Source: Isochrysis galbana (lineage: Eukaryota; Haptophyta; Isochrysidales; Isochrysidaceae). Taken from it: a stretch of 64,000 nt of DNA. The stretch is from assembly GCA_018136815.1 (NCBI GenBank), contig CM030934.1, positions 6,433,698-6,497,697 on the forward strand. Direction: 5' to 3'. A program made the translations under genes and the position numbers. How positions within the stretch are numbered: the stretch's first letter is position 1; every line of letters begins with the position of its first letter. Below are positions 31,301-39,861 of the stretch, piece by piece. The notes beneath the pieces are model-generated. The model had not been told where the DNA came from. It saw only the letters and a program-made list of their open reading frames with translations, and made no database searches.

Positions 31301-33566
31301 TCATCTTCGTGAGCTCAGCGCAAAGCTCATCGAAGTGCCTGGGTAGCGCGGCGGCAGGCGAGGCTAGGGTGCCATTGCGAGGCCGGCGAAGCTCTTGGGC
31401 TGCCTCCGTGAGGTGCCGAGGTAATACCACCGCAGAGCCGCTCGCTCGTGCACGAAGAGAGGCGAGAGCGTGGAGAGCGGGTGACGGGGTATCATCACGG
31501 GTGCCGACATCGGAGTTGTTTTGAGAGGAATCGAAGGACTGGATCGCGGACGCATTGATCGCTGCCACGCGCATGATGGCGGTGGTAGTGGTATCGAGAG
31601 GCAGGCAGTGCTTGGGGGCTGCAACAGGTGGCCGCGGCGACGTAGGACGAATGGAAGTAGACTCGGATATCGACGACGTGGAGACGGGCTCAGAGGACGG
31701 GATTGACGAAGAAACTCGGAGAAGTGGGGTGTCGGATTGCGGCGACGGACGCCGCGGCCGCGAGACCACCGGTGAGAGACATGAAGGACATGGCTTAGAG
31801 ACTCGGTTGGACTGGCTCAATGGGCGTAGAAGCTCGGTTTGGGAGGCGGCCGTTCCTCGACGTGCAAGGGAGTTGTGGTCACTCTCCATGGTCACTTCGG
31901 GAGAGGAATCGGGCCAGGCATCGACTTCGTTGCAATCTGTCGTCGGCGGGGTCGGCGCCGGCGAAAGAAGGGACGTGGCTGTCGTAGAAGCCGGCTGCGG
32001 GGAAGGCTGAGGCCAGGGTGGTGGCTCTGCGGCAGCGGCTGGCGTGGGTGGTGGCCGAAGAGGTTCTGCAATGCGAAGCATTCTTCGGAGGACTTGGCTC
32101 GGGCTAGCGGGTGGATGGACCGCTGAAATTACGGTGGATTCAGACTCGAATTCGGAAGACTCGGCAACTTGAGAGGGGCTAGGAGACGGCTGTGCCAGCT
32201 CCTCCATGACTCTCGGTTGATGAGGTGGCGTGGGAACGCCGGTGGTCGACCGCGGACTCCGCGGTGACGTTAATTTGTACTCGGACTCGGACTCGTCGTT
32301 TCTGTCGTGCTGGACACTGAAAACAGGGCTCACTTTCGAAATGGGAACGGACGGTGCCGGCCCAAAGGTGAAGCCCCCTGGCGTCGCAACCGTCGGTGAG
32401 GACGAAGCTGAAGCTTGTGATGACAATAGGGGCACGGTGGCCAGCACCGGTTGGCTCGGTGCGGCCGAAATCTCGGACTCGGTGACGGGCTTGATTACGC
32501 GGGCTCGGGATGCACTGTCTTGTGCGATTGGACTCGGACTCGGAACGGAAACGGAAGGGATCGGCTCGGCGGCGTGCAGCTTGCTGGAGTGGCAGGCCGG
32601 CTGCGGCGAGACTCGAAACGGTGGCTGGGATAAGGACACAGTGGCTGTCGTCGAGGGCTTCGGCGTCAGCTTGTGTTTGGACTCGATACGCGGTGGCTCG
32701 TGAAACGGGGCTCGGGTATGGTTGGAATTCTGGACGTGACCGGAGATTCCAAATGACTCAGACTCGGGGCGTGGAGGACCGAAGGTGAACACTCCCTCGG
32801 AAGGAGTGGTCGTCGGAGGCTCAGTGGGTGGCTGGAGCTCCGTTAATCCTGCGGTCGACCGCGTGGTAGGGCTCGGTGACATTGTAAACTCGGACTCGGA
32901 CTCGGACTCGGATGGCTCAGAACGGGGTTTGCTCAAAACAGGCTTGGACTCGGACTCGAAAGAAAGTGGGGAAGAACCGGAGAACTGCGCCTCCATCGTC
33001 GTAGCGATGGAGACTGGTGATACCGGTGATGACTGGACTGGGCTCAGACTCGTAGATGGGCGCGCGGTGGCGTAAGACGAAGAGGGCAATTCTGAACGTG
33101 ACTTGGACTCGGACTCGTACTCGGGAGACGTTTTGTGGCTCGGACATGCGAAATTTGATTTGAGAGATTGAAGGTTGGATTGGGCCTGCGGCGGCTGGAT
33201 TTTCGCAGACCGTGAGGTCTTGGACTGTTGATGCTTGGGGAGTGGCGTAGGATAGCGGTTGAGCGGCTTGAGTTGATAGAGAGGCGGTGACGGTTGACTT
33301 GGTTTTGAGGACTCGTGCGTGATATCGAGAATCAGGATGGAATCATCGGCATTGGGAGAAATAGGGGCAATCGGCGAGGAGGCAGGAGAAAGAGGGGGAT
33401 GGAGGTGGCAGGGCTTGTCTGGAACCTGGGGAATCTTGGGGTACCGGTTGGTGGCCGTAGAAGTACTCGGCCGTAGCGTAATACGATCTTTTGGTGGGTG
33501 GCGTTCAGGCCCACTACCCTGGACTGGTAGCGGGGTAACAGCGCGGACGTGGGCCCCGCCGGCGAC
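25392..33566 (-). CDS. chromovirus Pol polyprotein with embedded methyltransferase-like domain
   Basis: Open from the codon after the gag TAG (33567) to TAG at 25392, about 2,724 codons with no ATG at its head, so expression by readthrough of the gag stop is likely. Residue numbers below count from 33089. Residues 1-600 are a Ser/Pro/Glu-rich linker with ES dipeptide runs. Residues ~608-805 are the methyltransferase-like domain. Then come protease (DTGAG, ~1145), RT (LDLASGF, YLDD ~1669, intact), RNase H (TDGAS ~1826, TEIELLAAL), integrase HHCC zinc site (~2100) and DDE residues (YCDILS, RTDAGSN, GLVERAQ), a GPY/F-type motif (YSGPYRVEE), and a chromodomain (EYLVEELLDRK...YLVKWRGY...TWE, ~2457-2509). 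The chromodomain probably directs integration to marked chromatin. All catalytic motifs I can check are present. Confidence 0.95.
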   Translation of the reverse strand, partial: VAGGAHVRAVTPLPVQGSGPERHPPKDRITLRPSTSTATNRYPKIPQVPDKPCHLHPPLSPASSPIAPISPNADDSILILDITHESSKPSQPSPPLYQLKPLNRYPTPLPKHQQSKTSRSAKIQPPQAQSNLQSLKSNFACPSHKTSPEYESESKSRSELPSSSYATARPSTSLSPVQSSPVSPVSIATTMEAQFSGSSPLSFESESKPVLSKPRSEPSESESESEFTMSPSPTTRSTAGLTELQPPTEPPTTTPSEGVFTFGPPRPESESFGISGHVQNSNHTRAPFHEPPRIESKHKLTPKPSTTATVSLSQPPFRVSPQPACHSSKLHAAEPIPSVSVPSPSPIAQDSASRARVIKPVTESEISAAPSQPVLATVPLLSSQASASSSPTVATPGGFTFGPAPSVPISKVSPVFSVQHDRNDESESEYKLTSPRSPRSTTGVPTPPHQPRVMEELAQPSPSPSQVAESSEFESESTVISAVHPPASPSQVLRRMLRIAEPLRPPPTPAAAAEPPPWPQPSPQPASTTATSLLSPAPTPPTTDCNEVDAWPDSSPEVTMESDHNSLARRGTAASQTELLRPLSQSNRVSKPCPSCLSPVVSRPRRPSPQSDTPLLRVSSSIPSSEPVSTSSISESTSIRPTSPRPPVAAPKHCLPLDTTTTAIMRVAAINASAIQSFDSSQNNSDVGTRDDTPSPALHALASLRARASGSAVVLPRHLTEAAQELRRPRNGTLASPAAALPRHFDELCAELTKMNQRVQDGLTSGCHAPRVLVVGETSGVVSSMFLLAGADVATCDLYPSEIDYVPHFQGDALHVQNLGWDLVIAHPPCTYLSAVSSQWLSQEPGRRAALESAARVFKSMASATPPFVAVENPRMHAEARRLVGGLTPTQFVQPWEHGTGHQKATGLYLTKGLPPLQPTCVVDGRESAMANLSPSPHRGALRSRTYVGVAGAMAIHWMPVLLRHLSQQRDQTSTKKLSALELLTCARCSLLDRPSLSSTEATAYEPWSALHRYERGRETSEVSSDPVVSRPATPESDNHEDQKETHDNHDNDTPLHASESTLHDPFSPWTAPPPARASSPRPTTPTTLRKRRQQWQSFGVNGDQKWSNVTLETADEIRAQALAGRSADEESDLAAAVRAPIEFVEAKGIRAEELASLVRRPKTEAQARLEKDWEKMSDHPRHPTDKRGLGYTSPKLSPCTATNEDDASRPSATIAAVGVPEETTTTLTTNSPEQPRCRPTPSPSDTIAHVTTHRPESIVDTLPSAYPRHCLYVRDLMVCRSGEATGKEGVILADSALTVNSTLADTGAGPSVVTTSLLSSLPNDACVERLPQAVVTPLHGPDGLPLITRGKARIVFSVGGFLFRHTFMVIEGNPMLLLGNDFLATHAASIQLASDSTDGSITLGAPSTVAPLEVDGSPSPDAPPIFRVSTSPIAVVPVSMTCAQVCPTSANPITTDFFRGPQAAENDNQLVSEPLFNTADEFAAKAPASCGSEYLLYTHEPITIPAYHRATFHVRIPLALREHEDCAMLVDRLPTRETIDSSPLVIPQVERPKSDHTIAVTVANTDPKPLHLPSFHPVASLQVRFKIHAGTYHRVGDNNSPDVIESLNEDQRKLLEAAKIDPEGRLSMPQREQVRRLLARRIAAFAIDPTNPNHTHVMEVELPLNPGAEAHRHAPSRVGREGEKIIEDEVCKMESAGIIRKSNSSWASRVVLVTKKDGSVRFCVDYRDVNSKLRLEDSPLPLTVEAIDRLSSGQGNLDSLFLCTLDLASGFWGIPIKESDKHITAFTTHRGKYEFNYLPFGVQSGPSYMCRLMDAVLGGLAWEICMPYLDDVGAWSTGVGDSLQAREESSFQQMLHRLDLVLERLIWAGLTCKMSKCVFFATSAEYLGHVVSREGLRMDPKKVEAVSKIDPTQINSIEAVRSFLGLCSYYRRFIRRFAIRAAPLTALTRKGCDVPVESQTEACRQAIEDLLAPPRDDRPFLVKTDGASKLGIAGVLAQKDDEGRERVVAYYGRSLSPAERHWTVTEIELLAALESIRNWRPYLWGRHFTLVVDHSALRWLHTMKDQVTGGPASRLMRWVLKLAEYRFDVVHKPGVTHWDADGLSRLVALEPDHDPLHLEESDAHSFDSSEIHDIVAAAVTSSTLTARRQQASDRLARQASESSESITSSYLDVGVPHADELRQALSTDDLASSILSEVESILPKASSSIDSSSSSKKSSRFLLRDGLLYYRSSEAEEAPLRLYIPESLRDTYLRAYHDHLGHPGATRMSTLLRTRVYWPGMSASVSEYVRECHECTLGKPLPRPLAHPSGLSIGSYPFDVVYCDILSMAPTHDFVSGRSGFDKLIVFVDSLSRWIEAEPCNGNPSSAKCLDVFMRLIVSRYGVPRQLRTDAGSNLCSRLVDLILKATGTDLSTTEAYRHEGVGLVERAQQTRLTMTRVSNEGGAHWVDHLPFLLMSMRATAGRVVPKSPAAILFGRELRLPAQLADPAPVLELLPSRPPSDAVTYATELNKKLLESWRSALESTQEAQRESMRSASQKSKLGVTFKQGDRVCRRIPGHANKLQYLYSGPYRVEEAISATRYRLRDLENRQVKDEVHISNLRPYFTVTDSSPLAEDEYLVEELLDRKGDGVSFKYLVKWRGYPRSEATWESRIELLRRCADLVESYDTTFDRRPVQPQAHSAVDSSSSPSSSSQSNQVIPRPIQEPKRIPPDLPSNRTRSRSQS
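30672..31270 (-). other. phage-type DNA cytosine methyltransferase-like domain within Pol
   Basis: About 200 residues between linker and protease. The visible order is a SAM-site-like strand VLVVGETSG, an acidic strand end CDLYPSE, the motif-IV-like HPPCTYL with the cysteine that attacks C6 of cytosine, the motif-VI-like VAVENPRMH, then QPWEHGTGHQKAT, LPPLQPT and RSRTYVGVAGAM. This arrangement is what I know from small phage and prophage proteins annotated as DNA cytosine methyltransferase-like. The catalytic Cys and the ENP Glu are intact. Enzyme activity and target are inference. Confidence 0.8.
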
Positions 33567-34652
33567 CTACTGGGCCGGACGGAGAACAACCATCGTGCGG
33601 AGGCGGCGGTGGACTTCTGGGTCGTTACCACACTCGCCACTGCCGCCTTCGCAGAGAAAACGAATGTATGGTTGGCAAACGACGGGGTTATGAGCTCCGT
33701 CGCCCGTGCCATACTTCCACAGGTCTGCCTCGGGCGTACCAGATGGAGCCCGGGGACGAAAGGCGCAGTACGCGCAGCCGTTGGCGTCGGTCCACTCCTT
33801 GACGTCGCGGTCTAAGTCGTCGAGACGCGGCGCCGTCATGGTGGCATCCGAGGGACGGCAGCGCGTGAGCGCAGCGCGAAGGGCCGGGTGACCCGCGTAA
33901 CGAGAAATTTGCCAGAAACGGGCTCGTGCTCGAGACCAGCTAGCTGGATCCCATTCCGAGAGGCCCGAATCGGCCGGAAGCCCAAGGCCGTTCGGAGGGG
34001 GATCACATTGGCGACGAGAAGACGTGCTTTTGCCGAGAGGACGGTCAAGAAGTGCGTCCGGTAACGGAGACGATGCGGAGTAATTCGTAGGCGGAGGCGG
34101 AGCCCGACGATTGTCAGCGCCAGTCGCCTTGCGGTTCGAGTTGTTGTTTTGCGATTTTAATGCCTCGGCCACCGCTGCTTGGACGGCGGCGACCATCGAA
34201 GCCGTAGTGTCCGCGGGGTTAGAGGCAGCCTTAGCAACCTTGGCGGTCTTGGTGGACTTGGAAGTAGTCGCCGGCGGCGTCACGGCGGCGACCGCGACCG
34301 ACGTCTGTTGTTGGCTAGCACGGGCTTGTTCGTACGGGCTCAGGTAGCGCTGGCAGAGGTTGACGCACGAAAGGGCCGAGCGAGGGAGCTCGTGGTTCTC
34401 GACGCGGAAGCGAGTCTTTGCAAGACACTCGCCAAACTTGGTCGCGTTATCCACGCCGCGAGCCGCGTCGACCTTGTCGTTCCGAATGATGGACTCGAAT
34501 CGTTGATTGATATCGTGCGACATGTTTGGGTGGTCCCAGACCGTCGTGGCATCCACCTTCGCGTCACCCATCTTGCGGACGTACGCGCGCACCAAATTCT
34601 TGGATAACTCTAAGAGATCGGAGCCGGCTTCACGGGCTACGAGGCGGTCCCA
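33567..34652 (-). CDS. chromovirus Gag, N-terminally truncated
   Basis: The frame is open from the LTR junction (34652) to TAG at 33567. The first in-frame ATG is at 34571, but coding-like sequence (WDRLVAREAGSDLLELSKNL) runs upstream to within a few bases of the LTR, so the true N-terminus has been lost. The central part is Ala/Thr/Ser-rich. The C-terminal part holds a Cys/His cluster, CX2C (CAYC) ... HX4C (HNPVVC) ... CX6C, that could be an unusual nucleocapsid zinc site. The frame after the TAG stays open into Pol. A defective Gag would make this copy dependent on others. Confidence 0.75.
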   Translation of the reverse strand, partial: WDRLVAREAGSDLLELSKNLVRAYVRKMGDAKVDATTVWDHPNMSHDINQRFESIIRNDKVDAARGVDNATKFGECLAKTRFRVENHELPRSALSCVNLCQRYLSPYEQARASQQQTSVAVAAVTPPATTSKSTKTAKVAKAASNPADTTASMVAAVQAAVAEALKSQNNNSNRKATGADNRRAPPPPTNYSASSPLPDALLDRPLGKSTSSRRQCDPPPNGLGLPADSGLSEWDPASWSRARARFWQISRYAGHPALRAALTRCRPSDATMTAPRLDDLDRDVKEWTDANGCAYCAFRPRAPSGTPEADLWKYGTGDGAHNPVVCQPYIRFLCEGGSGECGNDPEVHRRLRTMVVLRPAQ

Positions 34653-34666
34653 CTACTCGACGAAGT

Positions 34667-35736
34667 TGCTACAAAACCCACTCACAAGAAACCAAAAACC
34701 AAAGTCCTTGGGCTCAGAAAACTAACGTAAACACTCCGGAATCATACGATAAACAAACCCCTCCCCGCGCGGCGAAGGCTGAAGTCGCGATCGCTCGTCA
34801 TGCGCGAAGATATACGGAAAGAGAGCGCATAACTACGCCACCGAAGGGTTCGAACTATCGTTAAAGTGGAACTCGTCCGCTGAAGCCAACGCGGAGGGTC
34901 GAGGAGAGATCCAAACTCGCGCGGGGGGAGAAGGCGATGTGCGGAGAGACCTTCTAGACAAGCGACGAGCAAGGGGCGACGAAACAAGACGCGAGACGCG
35001 AGGCGCGTGCCATTCGTTCTTCCTTTCTTTCATCGAAACCGCGACGAAACTAACATTAAACGTCGGTGCCCCCTCCGCGAGGATCGCGAAGAAGAACGGA
35101 CGAGATGGAGGCAATCATCGAAGGAACCGCGAGAGGAATCGAAGCGAGGGGGGGAACAACGACGGCCGGAGGAAACGAACCGCGCGCGGGGGAGAAGAGA
35201 ACCTCGCGCGGGGGGGGATTAATATAACGGCCGGAGGCGACGGACGGCACGCCGAGGGAAAGAACCTGCCGCGGGGGGGGCGAGGGACCGAGGGCACGGC
35301 GGGACAGCGTGGGAGGGCGCGAGGCCGATCTCGGAGCGAGATCGCGTCCTTTCCCTCGCGGAGCGCGGAGAGACCCCCACGAGATATCTTGGGACCGGAG
35401 AATGTTTTGGACGAATCTTCTTGCCGTCGGCCGAGGAGAGGCGGACGGAGAGAGAGAGAGAGAGAGAGTCTCGCAGAGCGACTGCAGAACGAGAAGTCGA
35501 AGTCATGCCGGTTTATTACCTTAAACGAGCCAACAATTATAGTAACAGCAAAAACAAAATTCGAATCGCAAATTTCGAGACCAAAACCTGCAAACCTGGA
35601 CTTGAGACCATGAGGAATCCGAATCTGTGTGTCTTGTGCGTCAGTGGCAACACGGGGAACTGTTCAATTGTAATTGTGAGCGCGTACCTTACACGAATTT
35701 CATGCCTACAACCTTCAGATGGGCAGGAATACAACA
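34667..35736 (-). repeat. gypsy 5' LTR
   Basis: 1070 bp, near-identical to 24054-25134. On its inner side come 12 bases shared with the leader beyond the other LTR (ACTTCGTCGAGT on the element strand), then an abrupt join to gag coding sequence. No TGG-type primer site follows directly. Confidence 0.92.
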
Positions 35737-36044
35737 CGCTTACGGCATCTTTCACATTCCCCCCCCCCTCCCCCCTCCTCCAGCGATTCTTCTGCCGACA
35801 GCGACGTGTCTTTACCCTTCGTAGTACGTAGTACTGAGTAGTACAGTAGTACTGACTAATAGCTAAAGTGAGCAATGGTGCAATGGTGCATTGGTCCCTG
35901 TTCGGTGCTGTCGGCGTTCCCCGTACGTGTACGTTCCCGCCACTGGTCTCGTCGCGGCACTCTCACGCCGCCCGCCCTGCCGAGGTGGCACGGTGGCACG
36001 GCGTGGGCGGCTTCGACGAGGAGAGGGGTGGCAGAGTCGGCACT
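35737..36044. other. right flank of the gypsy element
   Basis: C-rich low-complexity DNA (35760-35785) and GTAGTAC-type short repeats (35820-35855). No gene seen. Confidence 0.4.
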
Positions 36045-36215
36045 GGAGGGGGGACAAATATCGAGGGGAGGGGGCAATGCGCAGTGCCCCTCGGTATCAC
36101 TCTCACTCGGACACCTGGCTCTTCAGGCATGGCGATGGCGGAACTCCGTGTCTGAAACGTTATGTCCAATTAGCTAGTGGGGTTGGCTAGGATATAACAT
36201 TATACATTATTATTA
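36045..36215 (-). repeat. dispersed repeat family R1, copy 1
   Basis: The reverse complement matches 41615-41775 and, for its first part, 50025-50130. The shared core reads TATATCCTAGCCAACCC, then GCTAATTGGACA, and further on CATGCCTGANGAGCCAGGTG. It carries no coding capacity and may be a SINE or MITE. Confidence 0.65.
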
Positions 36216-36244
36216 ATGAGGAAACTTGAAATACATGTATGAGG

Positions 36245-36934
36245 TTAGTCGCCAAGACGGTTTTCATTCTCCACCATGCCTAAACGTGACAAGATACGGT
36301 TGCCGCCCTGTGCCTGTGCAAAGTACTCTGCATGACGGCATTTTACAATCTCATCGAGGATGTTGATACAGGCGTGACTCGATAGTGACGATTCTGCAAT
36401 AGGCTTTGCTTGGCTGCAACGAAGATTACTTGGTGTGGCATCCAGATGATAGTGTGCTCCTATTGACCTTGACACTGCAAGTAGATGCGCCCTGCGACAG
36501 GACCATAATGGTGATGGTGAACTTACAGTGCTGTCACAATATGTGGAACTGTGTGGCTCCTCGATATCCGGCAGTGAAGTTGTCGTGAAGGCGTCCTCGA
36601 CACTCGCACTGGGCGAAGCGCCAATAGGGGCAACGTATCTAGTCGTAGGAAATGACGATACGGTCGACAAGAGATCAGAGAGTGAGTGTGAGTTGATCGA
36701 TGCCGGTGGCGTCTCGCCGCAAGCAGTAAGAGCCTCAGCAAACTCAATACGAGCCAGCAGTCTAGCCGGATTGGAAACGGCGTTATGCACGTGGTGTCGT
36801 TCCAGTCTCGGCCTGCTCATGTCTGATTGGATCGACTTGCGTGCTGCAAATCTACCTGCCGCTCCCAACTTGGCGTCAGCACGGATGCGGCGATGCGCTG
36901 GGCAGATCTCGACGTCGACATCATGGCCATCCAT
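36245..36934 (-). CDS. hypothetical protein
   Basis: An open frame of 229 residues from ATG at 36934 to the stop at 36245. No domain is recognised. The first 60 residues (MDGHDVDVEICPAHRRIRADAKLGAAGRF...) look coding-like, then helices follow (ARLLARIEFAEALTACG), then a Ser/Thr-rich tail. A consensus donor GTAAGT occurs at 36526-36521 with possible acceptors 35 and 52 bases on, so the last third may be spliced differently. The sense strand upstream (37120-37230) is a long C/T tract as before other genes here, and an AG before 37110 suggests a 5' UTR intron. Confidence 0.4.
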   Translation of the reverse strand: MDGHDVDVEICPAHRRIRADAKLGAAGRFAARKSIQSDMSRPRLERHHVHNAVSNPARLLARIEFAEALTACGETPPASINSHSLSDLLSTVSSFPTTRYVAPIGASPSASVEDAFTTTSLPDIEEPHSSTYCDSTVSSPSPLWSCRRAHLLAVSRSIGAHYHLDATPSNLRCSQAKPIAESSLSSHACINILDEIVKCRHAEYFAQAQGGNRILSRLGMVENENRLGD

Positions 36935-37598
36935 TGTGAACTCGTGTACAGAAAATTTATCAGGCGCCCGTAACCTCTTTCCCCAGTCTGGAATGGCTCT
37001 GGAGGGCGCCTCTCTTGATGTGTGGCCAGGCAGCGGCCAGAGCGAGGCACCCTTTCTCAGCGGCACGAGAGGCACGAGTGCTGCTGAGAGGTGAGTTGCA
37101 CGCTGTCCTGCCGAGACAGAAGAGGCGATGGGAGGGGGGAAGGGGGAGAGGAAGAAGGAGAGGGAGAGGGAAAGGAGGGAGAGGGAGAGGGGGAGAGGGA
37201 GAAAGGGAAAGAGGGGGGGGAGCAGAGGAGGCGAGAGAGGGCGAGAGGAGTGAATGTGAACTCGCCTTCCTTTGATAGTTGTGAATCGTTTTGTGTATGT
37301 GTTACCCCCCAGAAGCCAACACACCCCCCGATAGCTGTCGGGGGCCCCCGACCTGGGGGGTAGGTAACATGTACATTGCTCCTTTGATAGTTTTGATTGT
37401 CTTAAAATGGGTCTGTAGTAGTCCGGAACATGTGAAGAAGTTGAGAAGAGACGAGTGGTAAAGTAGCGCAGCAGCGCGGACCCACCGACCGTGACTCTCA
37501 CATCGGGTGCGACCCAAAAATAAACGTTCGAAACGGGAAGCAGGAAACAGGAAACGGTGGTGAGTCATGTAAAGAAGTAAAGTGAGTGAGTAGTAATA

Positions 37599-37815
<217 letters not shown>

Positions 37816-38014
37816 TCTCTTCCTCTCCTCTCTTCCTCTCTTCCTCTCCCCCCTCCTTCCCCCCCCCATCTGCGTCACATAAACGCTGTTCCTGGCTCCT
37901 CACGCTGCCCCCCACCGCCGCCCCTCCCGCGCTCCTCCCCTCTCGCTCGCCCCGTCCCCTCCCCTCTCCCTCTCCCTCCTTCCCGCCCACTTTCTTGTTA
38001 GCGACAGCGAGGAG

Positions 38015-39861
38015 ATGGGCAAGGACAAGGCAGGCTTCCTCACGCCGAAGGCGATCGCGAACCGAATCAAGGCCAAGGGGCTGCAGAAGCTCAGATGGTG
38101 CGGCCTCCCTCCGCCCCTGCCCACGCCAGCTCACAGACCGCACTGAGCTCAGTCTGCCTTGCCGTCGCTTCCGCAGGTACTGCCAGATGTGCAACAAGCA
38201 ATGCCGTGATGAGAACGGCTTCAAGGTGAGGCGTCAACACAGGCGGGACACTGCTTCTCCCAGTTGAACCAGCCCTGATGTCGACTTCACAAGGATGTGG
38301 CAAGCTGAGCCCTTGGTTATCTCCCCTCCCTTCTCCTGAAGCGACAACGCTGATACTGGGCGATGCTCTCAACTGGCCCTTCATATCCTTGGTGCCTTGC
38401 AGTGTCATTGCATGTCCGAGTCGCACCAGCGCCAAATGGCCATGTTCTCCGAGAATTCGGATCGGTACATGGATACTTTCAGCAAGACATTCGAGGAGGG
38501 CATGATGGAGATCATATCGCGCAAGGCTCGTTCGCAGCGCATCGCTGCGAACGTGATTTATCGTGAGTATATTTCGGACCGAAATCACTGCCACATGAAT
38601 TCCACGATCTGGGAGACGCTCACCGATTTCGTCATGTATCTCGGCCGAACGGGTAAGTGTGAGGTTGACGAGACCGAGAAGGGCTGGTTCGTGACGTACA
38701 TTGATCGTGACCCTGAAAAGCTTAAAAGGATGGAGGAGCGTGCAAAGCGCGAGCGCACTGAGCTCGATTCAGAGGAGCGTCACGAGCGCGATCTCATGAA
38801 ACAAGCGAAGATCGCGCGTGAAGCACTGGGCGAGGAAGCGTTGGCTCCCGCAGCAACTGAGCTGCGACGCGACGATCCTGAGCAAAAAGTGAGCCTTTCG
38901 ATTGGCGGCACTTTCGGTGCAAAGGCAAAGGTCAAGACGTCTGCACCAAGCTGCTCCATGTTTGCGGGCGTAGAGGACGAGGAGACAGGCGAAAAATCGT
39001 CCGCGGACTCTAGCGGAAAGGGCGGGGCCAAAGGCACAAGCGGGGGTGGTAGCTTGAGCAAAACTAAAGCGCCCACAAGGGCGATCGAGTCCCTGATCGC
39101 CGAGGAGACAAAAAGAAAGGACATTGCTGTTCGGAAAGACTACTGGCTTCAACCTGATCTAGTGGTGAAGGTGCTGAACAAGCAGCTCAAGGAGGGCAAG
39201 TACTACAAACAGAAGGGCACCGTTGAAAAGGTGAGGGCTGGCAGAGGGTCTTTGCTTGAAGCTGGAACCTTGTAAACGAAAATCTTTCTCTGGGTCCGTG
39301 AGTCTAATCTCACGAATCTGCAAAGGACCTTGCGCACTTTCCTGGATGGTTGCGACCCCCATTCGGCTGTAGGTCATCGATCGCTACACAGCTCGCGTTC
39401 GCATGCATGCGTCCGGTGATCTCATTCAACTCGACCAAGACGAGTGCGTGGCTCCTTTGAAAAATCTTGCGAATGGCTCGGGCGGTGTTCGTGCTCTTAC
39501 GTGCTCCATAATGCACTTCTCCGTGCAAATGCCATACGATCCCCGATGCGGCCATGTGCATGGCTGATTTGCCGTCGCACATCCGTCCTGCTGCCCCTTG
39601 CTCACGGCGATGGATCGCAGCCTTACTACTCTGACGACTGACGTCTCATGTTACTCTTGCCGCAGGCTTGAGACCGTTATCCCGAAGGAAGGTTCGCGCG
39701 TATTGATCGTCAATGGAGCATACCGTGGATCAATGGCGCAGTTGGTGTCCATCAACATGGATGATTTTTGCGTCGCTGTTAAGATTAGTGACGGAGTGCA
39801 TGCTGGACGCACGGTAGAGCGAGTGGAGTATGAGGATGTCTGCAAGCTCGATATTCATTGA
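38015..39861 (+). CDS. KIN17: DNA/RNA-binding protein KIN17, 5 exons
   Basis: Nuclear protein of the KIN17 family, which binds curved DNA and RNA and is tied to replication, repair and splicing. Exons 38015-38097, 38177-38225, 38403-39230, 39373-39443 and 39666-39861 join in frame with GT-AG borders (GTGCGG, GTGAGG, GTGAGG, GTGCGT donors) to give 408 residues. The N-terminus is typical (MGKDKAGFLTPKAIANRIKAKG), followed by the zinc finger CQMC...HCMSESH split over exons 2 and 3, then the conserved winged-helix region (NHCHMNSTIWETLTDFVMYLGRTGKC), a charged linker, and the C-terminal SH3-like KOW pair (YWLQPDLVVKVL, VIPKEGSRVLIVNGAYRG). The length matches the family. The stop is TGA. C/T-rich sequence immediately precedes the start. 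Confidence 0.95.

Larger units (their letters stand above)
24054..35736 (-). mobile_element. Ty3/gypsy chromovirus carrying a DNA-methyltransferase-like domain
   Basis: The two nearly identical LTRs (about 1.08 and 1.07 kb, TG...CA) enclose about 9.5 kb of minus-strand coding sequence: gag, then a Ser/Pro-rich linker, a methyltransferase-like domain, protease, reverse transcriptase, RNase H, integrase and chromodomain. A run of G (GTCGGGGGG on the element strand) abuts the 3' LTR as polypurine tract. LTR differences are few: one 7-bp unit, a GA microsatellite and some point changes. That suggests recent activity. No target duplication is visible, because the DNA beyond the left LTR is element leader again. 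The gag start is missing at the 5' LTR junction. Confidence 0.93.

Noticed and set aside
30007..33075. Plus-strand ORFs opposite the gypsy Pol
   Set aside because: They are shadows of the Ser/Pro/Glu-biased minus-strand polyprotein without domains of their own.
33567..33569. TAG reassigned to an amino acid in this genome
   Set aside because: In-frame TAGs occur in gypsy gag-pol, in RIC1 and in a copia fragment, but TAG also terminates RIC1, the gypsy Pol and the coiled-coil ORF, so the standard code is simpler.
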